In this document: positions 18,024-25,743 of the stretch, in pieces
How the letters are laid out: every line of letters begins with the position of its first letter
Numbering within the stretch: the stretch's first letter is position 1
From: Eggerthellaceae bacterium UBA5906
Lineage (GTDB): Bacteria > Actinomycetota > Coriobacteriia > Coriobacteriales > Eggerthellaceae
NCBI GenBank assembly: GCA_002431805.1
Contig: DJEE01000140.1
Span: forward strand, 1-58,257
Direction of reading: 5' to 3'
Length of the DNA stretch: 58,257 nt
Position numbers and translations under genes: made by a program
Notes under the pieces: model-generated
Database searches by the model: none
The model's input: only the letters and a program-made list of their open reading frames with translations
What the model was told of the DNA's origin: nothing

Positions 18024-19394
18024 ATGAGCCAAACGAATGAGCGGGCACGTGAAGTTACATGTGCCACCATGCCGGAAGCTGACGTAAACGCTGCGCAAGA
18101 TATGATTGAGTTTGTGAGCGAATGTCCAAGTATGTTCCATACGGCGGCAGCGGTGCGTGCGCGGCTTGACGCTGCGGGTTTTACGTACTTGCCGGAAGGT
18201 GAACCGTGGCGTGCAGAGCCTGGCGGGGCGTATTACACCACGCGCAACAACTCGAGCATTATTGCTTTTAAGGTTGGTGGTAAGCTTGATGACTATCATT
18301 TTCAGCTTACGGCCGCGCATTCCGATTCCCCTACGTACAAAGTGAAAGCGGTGCCCGAGCTGGCGGGGCCGGGGGAATACGTGCGTTTGAACGTGGAAGC
18401 GTATGGCGGCGTGATGGACCACACATGGTTCGACAAACCGCTTTCCGTGGCTGGGCGCGTGCTGGTGCGAAACGGCGCATGCGTGGAAAGCCGCTTGTTT
18501 GCGCCCGATGCCGATGTGCTGCTGATACCGCGTGTGCCCATCCATCTTGATCACCAGGCAAATTCCGGCTTTGCGCCGAATCGTGCGGTTGACGTGTGCC
18601 CGCTTTTCTCTGCGGGCAAGCTTAAGCGTGGAGCGTTTGACGCCATGGTGGCACAGGAGCTTGGCGTTGCGCCCGAGACCGTTTTGGCGCGTGACTTGTT
18701 CCTGGTCAACCGCCAGCAACCGCGCGTGTGGGGTTGGGCGAAGGAATTTGTGAGTGCGCCACGCTTGGACGACTTGGGGTGCGTGTATATTTCGCTGAAG
18801 GCGTTTTTGGCGTCGGACAACAAACATGATGTGTCGGTGTTCTGCTGCTTCGACAACGAAGAAGTGGGGTCGAACACCAAGCAGGGCGCCATGTCCACGT
18901 TTTTGCGTGATGCGCTTGCACGATTGAACGGCGCACTTGGCTTTACCCCCGAGGATTTGCGCTGTGCAGTGGCAAAAAGCATGCTGGTGAGCTGCGATAA
19001 CGCGCATGCGGTGCACCCGAACCATCCCGAGCGCTATGACGAGGGCAATCGCGTGTGGCTAAACTGCGGCTTGGTAGTAAAAGAGGCGGCGAACCAGAAG
19101 TACTGCACGGATGCGTTTAGCGCGGCGGTGTTCAGCGCCGTATGCGAAGACGCTGGGGTGCCGCTGCAGCGTTTTGCGAACCGCAGCGACATGCCGGGCG
19201 GTTCTACGCTGGGCAACTTGTCGAACACGCAAGTAAGCATGCACGGCGTGGACGTGGGCTTGCCGCAGCTTGCCATGCACTCTAGCTATGAGACGGCGGG
19301 TACAGCTGACGTACGTTTGGGCATGCAGGCGCTGCAGGCGTTCTTTAACGCGAATGTGCGCATGGATGAAGCGGATGCCGCAACGCTTGGGTAG
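18024..19394 (+). CDS. M18-family aspartyl/general aminopeptidase
   Basis: A 456-residue dinuclear zinc aminopeptidase of the M18 (ApeB/LAP4/DNPEP) family, which removes N-terminal residues from peptides in the cytosol. Family marks: FHTAAAVRARLDAAGF near the N-terminus, the metal histidine in LTAAHSDSP, YGGVMDHTWFDKPLSVAGRV, the catalytic and metal carboxylates in CCFDNEEVGSNTKQGA, DNAHAVHPNHPERYDEGN, and the metal histidine in AMHSSYETAG close to the C-terminus. All expected ligands are present and length is normal. Start ATG 18024 follows AAAGGAG. A single-gene unit; it may serve amino-acid scavenging in an asaccharolytic anaerobe (inference). Confidence 0.94.
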   Translation: MSQTNERAREVTCATMPEADVNAAQDMIEFVSECPSMFHTAAAVRARLDAAGFTYLPEGEPWRAEPGGAYYTTRNNSSIIAFKVGGKLDDYHFQLTAAHSDSPTYKVKAVPELAGPGEYVRLNVEAYGGVMDHTWFDKPLSVAGRVLVRNGACVESRLFAPDADVLLIPRVPIHLDHQANSGFAPNRAVDVCPLFSAGKLKRGAFDAMVAQELGVAPETVLARDLFLVNRQQPRVWGWAKEFVSAPRLDDLGCVYISLKAFLASDNKHDVSVFCCFDNEEVGSNTKQGAMSTFLRDALARLNGALGFTPEDLRCAVAKSMLVSCDNAHAVHPNHPERYDEGNRVWLNCGLVVKEAANQKYCTDAFSAAVFSAVCEDAGVPLQRFANRSDMPGGSTLGNLSNTQVSMHGVDVGLPQLAMHSSYETAGTADVRLGMQALQAFFNANVRMDEADAATLG

Positions 19395-19522
19395 CGTGCG
19401 TTGCGGTGGTGGCCAGGGCGCAGGGGCTTCAGAGTTGCGGTCGCCTCGCTAAGTTTCACGTGCGTAGCAATTCGTGTTCTCGCATGGAATTGAAGCTGAT
19501 ATGGTTGCGTTTCTGGACACAT

Positions 19523-19531
19523 TGTTACAAT
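19523..19531 (+). promoter_or_regulatory. Extended -10 promoter for the degV-like gene
   Basis: TGT-TACAAT lies 70 bases before the GTG start at 19601, supporting that start rather than the longer upstream open frame. Confidence 0.45.
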
Positions 19532-19600
19532 ATGGGGTGTTGCCGTCTTGCTGTATGGCGCGGTAGGGCGGCACGGTATTCCTGTTGTGATTGGAGTGTT

Positions 19601-20500
19601 GTGCAGCAAGTTGCAGCTCAAGGCGATGGCTCTCGTCGCGTTCATATTATTACCGATTCCGCATCTGACCTGAGTAAAGGTGAAATCCCGGGCGTTGACG
19701 AGATTATTCCGCTGACCATTTCCTTTGGCGGCGACGTGTTCGAAGACGGCGTGAACCTTACGCACCAGCAGTTTTACGAGAAGCTGGTGGAATCCGACGA
19801 ACTTCCGCGCACCAGCCAAGCAACACCGTTTGCGTTTGCACAGGTTTTCGAGCGGCGTTTGGGAAAGCCGGAAGACGGCGGCACCGACGAAGCAATTGTT
19901 ATCACGCTTTCCGCAAAGCTTTCGGGCACCTATGAAAGTGCGCTTACGGCAGCGCAGCCTTGGGGAGCGCGCGTGCGTGTTGTTGATAGCACGAACGTGA
20001 CTGTGGGAGAAAAAGCGCTGGTTGCCTATGCCGCACGCTTGGTTGAGCAAGGGCTTTCCGCGGCTCAAGTTGCCGCTAAGCTTGATGGGGAAAAGTCGCG
20101 GATTCGCTTGGTTGCGCTGCTAGACACGCTTGAGTATCTGCAAAAAGGCGGACGCATTTCCAAGACGGTTGCCATTGCGGGCGGCATGCTGTCCATTAAG
20201 CCGGTTGTTGCCATTCAAGATGGGCTTGTGGCCATGCTGGGCAAGGCTCGTGGCAGCAAGCGGGGCAATAACCTGCTGATTCAACAGGTGCAACAAGCGG
20301 GCGGCATTGATTTTGCCATGCCGTTTTACCTGGGCTATACGGGTCTTGGCGACGAGCTGATAAAAAAGTACATCGAAGACAGCCGCTGCATTTGGACAGA
20401 TAACGTAGAACAGGTTGGTTACGCTTCTGTGGGCGGCACCATTGGCACGCATGTGGGGCCCGGAGCCATTGCGTTGGCGTTCTTTGCAAAGGAATGCTAG
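19601..20500 (+). CDS. DegV-family fatty-acid-binding protein
   Basis: A 299-residue DegV (FakB-type) protein. These bind a fatty acid and present it to the FakA kinase for phosphorylation and entry into phospholipid synthesis. Signature blocks: VHIITDSASDLSKGEI at the N-terminus, VIPLTISFGGDVFEDGVNLT-like strand, TSQATPFAF, ITLSAKLSGTYESA (fatty-acid headgroup loop), LDTLEYLQKGGRIS and SVGGTIGTHVGPGA at the C-terminus. The GTG at 19601 is preceded by GGAG with ideal spacing. The frame is open 195 bases further upstream, but that segment overlaps the promoter and has no family similarity. No fakA is visible in the window. Confidence 0.92.
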   Translation: MQQVAAQGDGSRRVHIITDSASDLSKGEIPGVDEIIPLTISFGGDVFEDGVNLTHQQFYEKLVESDELPRTSQATPFAFAQVFERRLGKPEDGGTDEAIVITLSAKLSGTYESALTAAQPWGARVRVVDSTNVTVGEKALVAYAARLVEQGLSAAQVAAKLDGEKSRIRLVALLDTLEYLQKGGRISKTVAIAGGMLSIKPVVAIQDGLVAMLGKARGSKRGNNLLIQQVQQAGGIDFAMPFYLGYTGLGDELIKKYIEDSRCIWTDNVEQVGYASVGGTIGTHVGPGAIALAFFAKEC

Positions 20501-20655
20501 CGGGCTTGTGTGCGAAGCGCGCAGCATTGGCGCGCCCGCTGCACGAAAACGTAACGGCAGCGTTACGTTCAACGCGCTGCAACAATTCGCTTGCCGAAGT
20601 ATATGCTTCATGCGTATATATGCGTAATGCCGGTATGATTCCTATGCTATGTTAT

Positions 20656-20713
20656 GGGGTAAACACGCGTTTGACCTGCGTTTATTTGCGTGTCTTACCA
20701 GGTAACCCATAGC
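20656..20713 (+). promoter_or_regulatory. Imperfect inverted repeats before the LysR gene
   Basis: GGTAAACACGC (near 20656) faces GCGTGTCTTACC (near 20690), and TGCTATG...GGGT faces ACCCATAGCA just before the gene. Such dyads are typical of the autoregulatory site of LysR-type regulators. Exact limits are uncertain. Confidence 0.35.
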
Positions 20714-20725
20714 AAAGGGATTGGT

Positions 20726-21622
20726 ATGTATCCAACGTTTACGCAACTGGAGCGCGTTGTTGCCACGGCGCAGTACGGATCGTTTAGCGCGGCTGCAAGC
20801 GAACTTTGCATTTCAGCGCAGGCGGTTTCGCGTTCCGTTCATGAATTGGAGCAAACGCTAAACGTTCAGCTGTTCGAATCGCGGGGCAAGCGTCTGCAAA
20901 CAACGTGGGCGGGCGCTGCAGTGTGTCGCTATGCCGTGGATGCCCTTGAGGCGAAAAGCGGGATTAAACAAGTTGCATTGAACACGGTGACCCGTGCGGA
21001 CATTCCGTGCGGGTCGCTTGCTGTAGCGGTGGCAAATTCGCCGTTTCGGGGAAGGATGTTTCGCCAGGAGGACTTTGCGGCGTTTCGGCGGTTGTATCCG
21101 CGCGTTAGGTTGAAGGTGCTGTTTTTCGCGGGAAGCGGGTGTCTTGCGGCGTTGCATGAGGGCATGGCTGCCGCGGCTTTGGTTACGGGAAAGCCCGATT
21201 ATGAAGGCTTGCGCAGCGTGAAAATAAGAACGGTTACGCCGCAGTTGCTGGTTTCGTCGCGCCATGAGCTGGCGGGCAAAAGTGCCGCCACATTTGCCGA
21301 CCTGCATGGCAGAAAGCTTGCAGTGCCGCATGATTTCAGGTGTTGTAAGGCCGTGGTGGAAAAACGCCTGGCCGAGCAGGGGATTCGCCCGCGTTTTGTT
21401 GCGGTTGAAATGAGCGAAGCGCGCCATCGGGCGTTTCTGGACCAAGGCGGGGCGCTTTTGGTCAGCAACGACGAGCGCCTGCTTGGGGTGTTTTCCGGTA
21501 CGACCATGATTCCGTTCGTGCCGCAGGATCGCATTGCGCTGCCGTGCTATTTCGTGTGGCGTAAAAGTGCCGAAACGCCGGAAGTCGCATTGCTGCGTCA
21601 GTGCTTGCGCAATGCGGGATAA
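20726..21622 (+). CDS. LysR-type transcriptional regulator
   Basis: A 298-residue LysR regulator. The N-terminal winged helix (FTQLERVVATAQYGSFSAAASELCISAQAVSRSVHELEQTLNVQLFESRGKRLQTTWAG) is textbook. The remainder is a periplasmic-binding-like effector domain from about residue 95 (LAVAVANSPF...VRLKVLFFAGS...LLVSSRHELAGKSAATFADLHGRKLAVP). The ATG at 20726 follows AAAGGG; a possible upstream ATG at 20690 lies in the operator region. It precedes the nap operon in the same direction but is separated from it by a strong terminator, so control of nap by this protein is only a possibility. The effector is unknown. Confidence 0.92.
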   Translation: MYPTFTQLERVVATAQYGSFSAAASELCISAQAVSRSVHELEQTLNVQLFESRGKRLQTTWAGAAVCRYAVDALEAKSGIKQVALNTVTRADIPCGSLAVAVANSPFRGRMFRQEDFAAFRRLYPRVRLKVLFFAGSGCLAALHEGMAAAALVTGKPDYEGLRSVKIRTVTPQLLVSSRHELAGKSAATFADLHGRKLAVPHDFRCCKAVVEKRLAEQGIRPRFVAVEMSEARHRAFLDQGGALLVSNDERLLGVFSGTTMIPFVPQDRIALPCYFVWRKSAETPEVALLRQCLRNAG

Positions 21623-21658
21623 CATGCGTTGTGCAACGGTTTGGACGTCGTGCAAACG

Positions 21659-21714
21659 GCGGGCGAACAGGGGGTCCCACGTGAGCAGCCTCTTGTTCGC
21701 CCGCTGTTCGTTTT
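21659..21714 (+). terminator. Terminator between lysR and nap
   Basis: Eleven-base-pair stem GCGGGCGAACA (21659-21669) with TGTTCGCCCGC (21694-21704), a 24-base loop that can pair further, then TGTTCGTTTT. It insulates napA from lysR. Confidence 0.85.
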
Positions 21715-21724
21715 GCCCGTGAAT

Positions 21725-21747
21725 CGCGTAGGGTAAAACCCTACGCG
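21725..21747 (+). promoter_or_regulatory. Perfect palindromic operator upstream of napA
   Basis: Arms CGCGTAGGGT (21725-21734) and ACCCTACGCG (21738-21747) separated by AAA are a perfect 10-bp inverted repeat. It lies 97 bases before the napA start and after the preceding terminator, so it is positioned as a regulator-binding site for nap. A degenerate copy (GTAGGGT then CCCC after a TTT-type centre) lies at 27093-27106 between the kinase and nrfA. Confidence 0.6.
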
Positions 21748-21844
21748 CAAGCCGTATGGCGGCTGTTGGTTCTGCGCGCGTTTTACCATGCGCCTAAAAG
21801 CGTATGAGGAAGCGCTTGCATGGGAAACAGTGAACGGGGGACTC

Positions 21845-24391
21845 ATGGACATCACAAGACGTGCGTTCGTGAAGACGACGGCGGTGGCGCTTGCGTCGGC
21901 TGCGGCGGCGGGCACGCTCTCAACGTTTGCCGGGTGCGCGCAGGCGGCGGAGGGCGAAAGTGTGAAAACGCAGGCCGTGTGCCGCTTTTGCGGTTGCGGC
22001 TGCGGCGTTATCTGCGAGGTGAAAAACGGCAAGCTCGTAAGCGTTACCGGCGACCCGGACAACGGATCGAACAAGGGCCTGAACTGCGTGAAGGGCTATT
22101 ACCTGGCGAAAATTCTGTACGGCCCCGATCGCTTAACGCATCCGCTTATCCGCGACGACAAATCCACGAAGGGCACAACGGAGGGCCTGCGCGAGGCGTC
22201 GTGGGACGAGGCGCTTGACCTGGTGGCGGCTAAGCTGCGCAAGGAGTGGCTTGCCGATAAAAGCCGTATCGCGTTTTGGGGCAGTGGTCAGCAGCCCATT
22301 GTGGAGGGCTACTGCACGTCGAAGTTTTGGAAGGCGGGCTTGCTGTCAAACAACATCGAGTGCAACGCGCGCTTGTGCATGGCCAGCGCCGTGGTGGCGT
22401 TCATGAACGTGTTCCAAACCGATGAGCCGGCGGGGTGTTACACCGATCTTGACGAGGCCGACGTGTTCGTGACCTGGGGCGCGAATATGGCCGAGGCGCA
22501 TCCGATGCTGTTCAGCCGTTTGGTAGCGCGCAAGGCGTCCGACCCCAACGTGCGCTTTTACGATCTGACCACGCTTACCACGCGCACTTCGGCTCAGGCC
22601 GATAAGGTGATGATATTCAACAACAACGGGGACTTGGCCATTGCAAACGCCATCGCAAACTACCTGGTGCAAAACGGCCTGTACAACGCCGATTTCGTGC
22701 GCGACCATTTGCAGTTCAAGCAGGGCACGGAAAACATCGGCAACCCTACCGAGGACGGCTACGACAAGTCCGACATCGGCAAAAAGGTTGACGCGGTCAG
22801 CCCCATCACGTTTGAAGAGTACGCCGAGCGTTTGAAGACCTATACGTTTGAGTACGCTGAGAAGATATCCGGCGTACCGGCGGCGGATATTGAGGAGCTA
22901 GCGCGCGTGTACGCCGACCCGAACGTGAAGGTGCTGTCGTTGTGGACGATGGGCGTGAACCAGCACAACCGCGGCACGTGGATGAACCACTTGCTGTACA
23001 ACATCCATTTGCTTACGGGCAAGATTGCGCAGCCGGGTAACGGGCCGTTTAGCCTAACGGGTCAGCCTACGGCGTGCGGGACTGCGCGCGAGGTGGGCAC
23101 GTTCAGCCATCGCTTGCCGGCCGATTTGCTGGTGGCGAACGCTCAGCATCGCCGTTACACCGAAGCTGTTTGGAACTTGCCGGAAGGCTACCTAGAGCCG
23201 CTGACCACGGCAGGGTATCACACCGTGAAAATGTTCCGCGAGCTTTCCAACGGCAACATCGGCTTTTTGTGGAGCGCGCACAACAACTGGGCGTCGTCTA
23301 TGCCCAACCTTACGCGCTTTTTAGGGCAAGGCGAAAAGCGCGGCATCATGGATGCGTTTATCTGCGTGTCCGAGGTGTATCCCACTATGAGCTGTCGTTA
23401 TGCCGACGTGGTGCTGCCTGCGGCCATGTGGGTGGAGCGCGAGGGCATGTTCGGCAACGGCGAGCGCCGCACAGCGGTGTTCGAGAAGGCCGTTGACCCG
23501 CCGGGCGAGGCGAAGTGGGATTTATGGCAGCTTATGGAAGTTGCGCGCCGCGTGCTTGACGGGCAGCAGATTGGCGGGGCGGACGCGTTCGACACGCTGT
23601 TCGGCGCTATTTACGACAAAGATGCGGCCGATTTCCGCGGTTCGCAGCGCGAGGTGTGCCGTGAGGTGTTCAGCGAGTACCGCACGTTCAGTAACCCCAG
23701 CCTTAACGACCGCGCCAACGCCATCAACACCGATGCTGATGGGAAGTTCGGCGCAAAGCTGAAGATGGAGGCCAAGCAGCTGGCTCCCTACGACGTGTAT
23801 CTGGAGCGTCACGGCTTGACCTGGCCTGTTCGCGAAGTGAACGGCCAGTGGCTTGAGACGAAGTGGCGTTTTTGCGACGGGCATCAGGAAGACGGCTTCG
23901 ATGAAGTGGGCGTGGAAAAGTTCGGCGCGCACGATTTGGCCGGTGGCGTGAGCTTCTACAAGTCGGCGAACATGAAACCCTCGGTGGTGTTCCGCCCGTG
24001 GGAGCCGCCGGCGGAAGTGCCCGACGAGCAGTATCCGTTCGTGTTTTGCACGGGGCGTTTGCTGGAGCACTGGCATACGGGCACCATGACGCGCCGCGTG
24101 CCGCAGCTGCACAACGCCCTGCCCGAGGCGGTGCTTGACATGAACCGCGCCGATTGCGAGCGGCTTGGCATCGAACACGGCGACAAGGTGCGCGTGAAGT
24201 CGCGGTTTGGGCAGGTGGACATTCGCGTGTCCACGCACGGGCGCACCAAGCCGCCTGCAGGCACGGTGTTTGCGGCGTTTTTCGCCGAGGAAACGCTGGT
24301 GAATTTGGCGGTGCAGGACACGTATTGCCCGCTTTCGAAAGAGCCCGATTTCAAGAAAACGTGCGTGCGCATCGAGAAGCTGGAGGGATAG
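21845..24391 (+). CDS. napA: Periplasmic-type nitrate reductase catalytic subunit NapA (Tat lipoprotein)
   Basis: An 848-residue molybdopterin oxidoreductase reducing nitrate to nitrite outside the membrane. The twin-arginine signal is ITRRAFVKT; the hydrophobic stretch ends in FAGC, which fits a lipobox, so the enzyme is probably lipid-anchored on the cell surface. The 4Fe-4S site is CRFCGCGCGV with a distal cysteine in GLNCVKG. The molybdenum ligand is the cysteine in ECNARLCMASAVVAFM, and DEPAGCYTDLDEADVFVTWGANMAEAHP follows; this block is diagnostic of NapA rather than formate dehydrogenase. The C-terminal domain begins near FVFCTGRLLEHWHTGTMTRR. Start ATG 21845 follows GGGGG. It leads the napABD operon. 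Confidence 0.93.
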   Translation: MDITRRAFVKTTAVALASAAAAGTLSTFAGCAQAAEGESVKTQAVCRFCGCGCGVICEVKNGKLVSVTGDPDNGSNKGLNCVKGYYLAKILYGPDRLTHPLIRDDKSTKGTTEGLREASWDEALDLVAAKLRKEWLADKSRIAFWGSGQQPIVEGYCTSKFWKAGLLSNNIECNARLCMASAVVAFMNVFQTDEPAGCYTDLDEADVFVTWGANMAEAHPMLFSRLVARKASDPNVRFYDLTTLTTRTSAQADKVMIFNNNGDLAIANAIANYLVQNGLYNADFVRDHLQFKQGTENIGNPTEDGYDKSDIGKKVDAVSPITFEEYAERLKTYTFEYAEKISGVPAADIEELARVYADPNVKVLSLWTMGVNQHNRGTWMNHLLYNIHLLTGKIAQPGNGPFSLTGQPTACGTAREVGTFSHRLPADLLVANAQHRRYTEAVWNLPEGYLEPLTTAGYHTVKMFRELSNGNIGFLWSAHNNWASSMPNLTRFLGQGEKRGIMDAFICVSEVYPTMSCRYADVVLPAAMWVEREGMFGNGERRTAVFEKAVDPPGEAKWDLWQLMEVARRVLDGQQIGGADAFDTLFGAIYDKDAADFRGSQREVCREVFSEYRTFSNPSLNDRANAINTDADGKFGAKLKMEAKQLAPYDVYLERHGLTWPVREVNGQWLETKWRFCDGHQEDGFDEVGVEKFGAHDLAGGVSFYKSANMKPSVVFRPWEPPAEVPDEQYPFVFCTGRLLEHWHTGTMTRRVPQLHNALPEAVLDMNRADCERLGIEHGDKVRVKSRFGQVDIRVSTHGRTKPPAGTVFAAFFAEETLVNLAVQDTYCPLSKEPDFKKTCVRIEKLEG

Positions 24392-24393
24392 CC

Positions 24394-24753
24394 ATGAAAC
24401 GGAAGATTCTGGTGCATGCGGCGCTTGCGTGCGCATTGGCTTCGATGGTGCTTGCAGGCTGCGCGGGCGCGGGCGGCCAGGTGGACGAAAGTACGCAGGC
24501 AGGCGCGTCGCCTGATGCGGCACCGGTGATGCCGGCAAGCCACTCATCTGCGCGTTTCGACAACATGGGCGCGGCAGGCTGCTATGGCTGCCATGGCGCG
24601 GGCGACAAGGCCAACCCCATGCTTACCGGTGCGGTGGCGCTGCCCGATGACCACTACGAAGGCGGCAGCGCCGATAGCCGCGCAATTGAAGGGCGTCACT
24701 TGCTGTGCAACACCTGCCATGTGGTGGCCGACGGCAGCGAGTTCGACGATTAA
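24394..24753 (+). CDS. napB: Dihaem c-type cytochrome NapB, lipoprotein form
   Basis: A 119-residue electron-transfer subunit for NapA. A lipoprotein signal ends in LAGC (residues 20-23). Two haem sites are visible, CYGCH (near 65) and CNTCH (near 106), separated by the NapB-like segment LTGAVALPDDHYEGG and preceded by the ARFDNMGAAG leader. It is shorter than typical proteobacterial NapB (about 150) but keeps the core. It begins three bases after napA. Because it is acylated, it and NapA would sit together on the outer face of the single membrane, with haems inserted by the Ccm proteins encoded downstream. Confidence 0.85.
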   Translation: MKRKILVHAALACALASMVLAGCAGAGGQVDESTQAGASPDAAPVMPASHSSARFDNMGAAGCYGCHGAGDKANPMLTGAVALPDDHYEGGSADSRAIEGRHLLCNTCHVVADGSEFDD

Positions 24754-24763
24754 GGGGGCTGCC

Positions 24764-25006
24764 GTGGTTATCTCAAGTTTGGTGGTGGAATGCGCTGGCG
24801 ACGCCGTTGATGCGGTGGCGGCTGCGCTGGTAAAGCGCCCAGGCGTTGAAGTGCACGAGCGCAACGACTATAAGCTGGTGGTTACCATTGAGGCCGAAAC
24901 GGTGGACGCTTCAAGCGATACCGCCAACGCGTTCGTGGCCATCCCGGGTGTGCTGGGCGTGAACTTGGTGTACTGCAATTTCGAGGACGATCCAACGCTG
25001 CAATAA
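24764..25006 (+). CDS. napD: NapD-type cytoplasmic chaperone for NapA
   Basis: An 80-residue ferredoxin-fold protein (VVISSLVVECAGDAVDAVAAALVKRPGVEVHERNDYKLVVTIEAET...IPGVLGVNLVYCNFEDD). NapD proteins bind the twin-arginine signal of NapA and hold it back until the cofactor is loaded. The pattern I-S-S-x-V near the start and VLxVxLVYxxFED at the end is typical. Start is GTG 24764 with AGGGGG upstream at good spacing. It is the last gene of napABD; no napC, napG/H or napF is in the window, so electron delivery to NapB must come from another quinol dehydrogenase, possibly the NrfH-like protein at 28653. Confidence 0.85.
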   Translation: MVISSLVVECAGDAVDAVAAALVKRPGVEVHERNDYKLVVTIEAETVDASSDTANAFVAIPGVLGVNLVYCNFEDDPTLQ

Positions 25007-25104
25007 CGTTGGGGTTTGTAGCAAAGGGAGCGAGACGCTCTGTGCGCTTCGCCCCCCTTGCTGGTGATGTAATGCAGCAGGTACGCGGTTGTCTTGCGGC
25101 CGTC

Positions 25105-25743
25105 TTATAGCTCGAGCAGCTTGTGCCGCAACGCATAATCAACGGCATCAGCGCGGGTTTTCAGGCGCAGCTTCTTGTATATCTTGCTGCGATGCGCTTC
25201 GACGGTTTTCACGGACAGGAACATTTTTTCGCCGATTTCCTTGTTGGTGTGTCCGCGGGCGATAAGCTGCAGGATTTCCAGTTCGCGGCTGGACAGCTGT
25301 TGGATGGATGGGTCGCTTGAAGCGTCCGCGGCATGTTTTGCCAAAAGCGTGGCCATGGTGGGATGAATATAGCTGCCGCCGTTGGCAACGTCGTGCACGG
25401 CTTGGCGTAGCTGCTCGGGCGTGGAATTCTTCAGTACGTAGCCCGCCGCACCGCCGCGCAGGGTGTACAGCAGGTATTCCGGTTCGGCGAACATGGTGAG
25501 GATAACCACTTTGGTATCCGGGAAGTCTTTCGCCACTTTTTCGCAGGCAACAAGGCCGCTTTGCCCGGGCGGCATGGATATATCCAGCAGCAGCACATCG
25601 GGTTTTTCGCGTGCCACCAGGGAATATGCTTCTGTCCCTTCAGCGGCTTCCGCCACAACGGCAATATCGGGGTCGGCGTCTAGCAACAACTTGATGCCGG
25701 TTCGCACCACTTCGTGATCGTCGGCAAGCACTACGCGAATCAT
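25105..25743 (-). CDS. NarL/FixJ-family response regulator
   Basis: A 212-residue two-domain regulator. The receiver domain has LADDHEVVRTG, the phospho-acceptor aspartate in DVLLLDISMP, the switch threonine in VVILTMF and the lysine in GYVLKNS. The LuxR-type helix-turn-helix is LSSRELEILQLIARGHTNKEIGEKMFLSVKTVEAHRSKIYKKL. Start ATG at 25743 overlaps the stop codon of the kinase gene (ATGA), so the pair is one operon, convergent with napABD. Position between nap and nrf makes nitrate/nitrite control of these operons the natural inference. The palindromes at 21725 and 27093 are candidate targets. Confidence 0.93.
   Translation of the reverse strand: MIRVVLADDHEVVRTGIKLLLDADPDIAVVAEAAEGTEAYSLVAREKPDVLLLDISMPPGQSGLVACEKVAKDFPDTKVVILTMFAEPEYLLYTLRGGAAGYVLKNSTPEQLRQAVHDVANGGSYIHPTMATLLAKHAADASSDPSIQQLSSRELEILQLIARGHTNKEIGEKMFLSVKTVEAHRSKIYKKLRLKTRADAVDYALRHKLLEL

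Noticed and set aside
25020..25070. Imperfect hairpin between napD and the NarL-type gene as a terminator
   Set aside because: Fourteen pairs with two mismatches and a large loop, but no T tract on either strand; too weak to list as a terminator.
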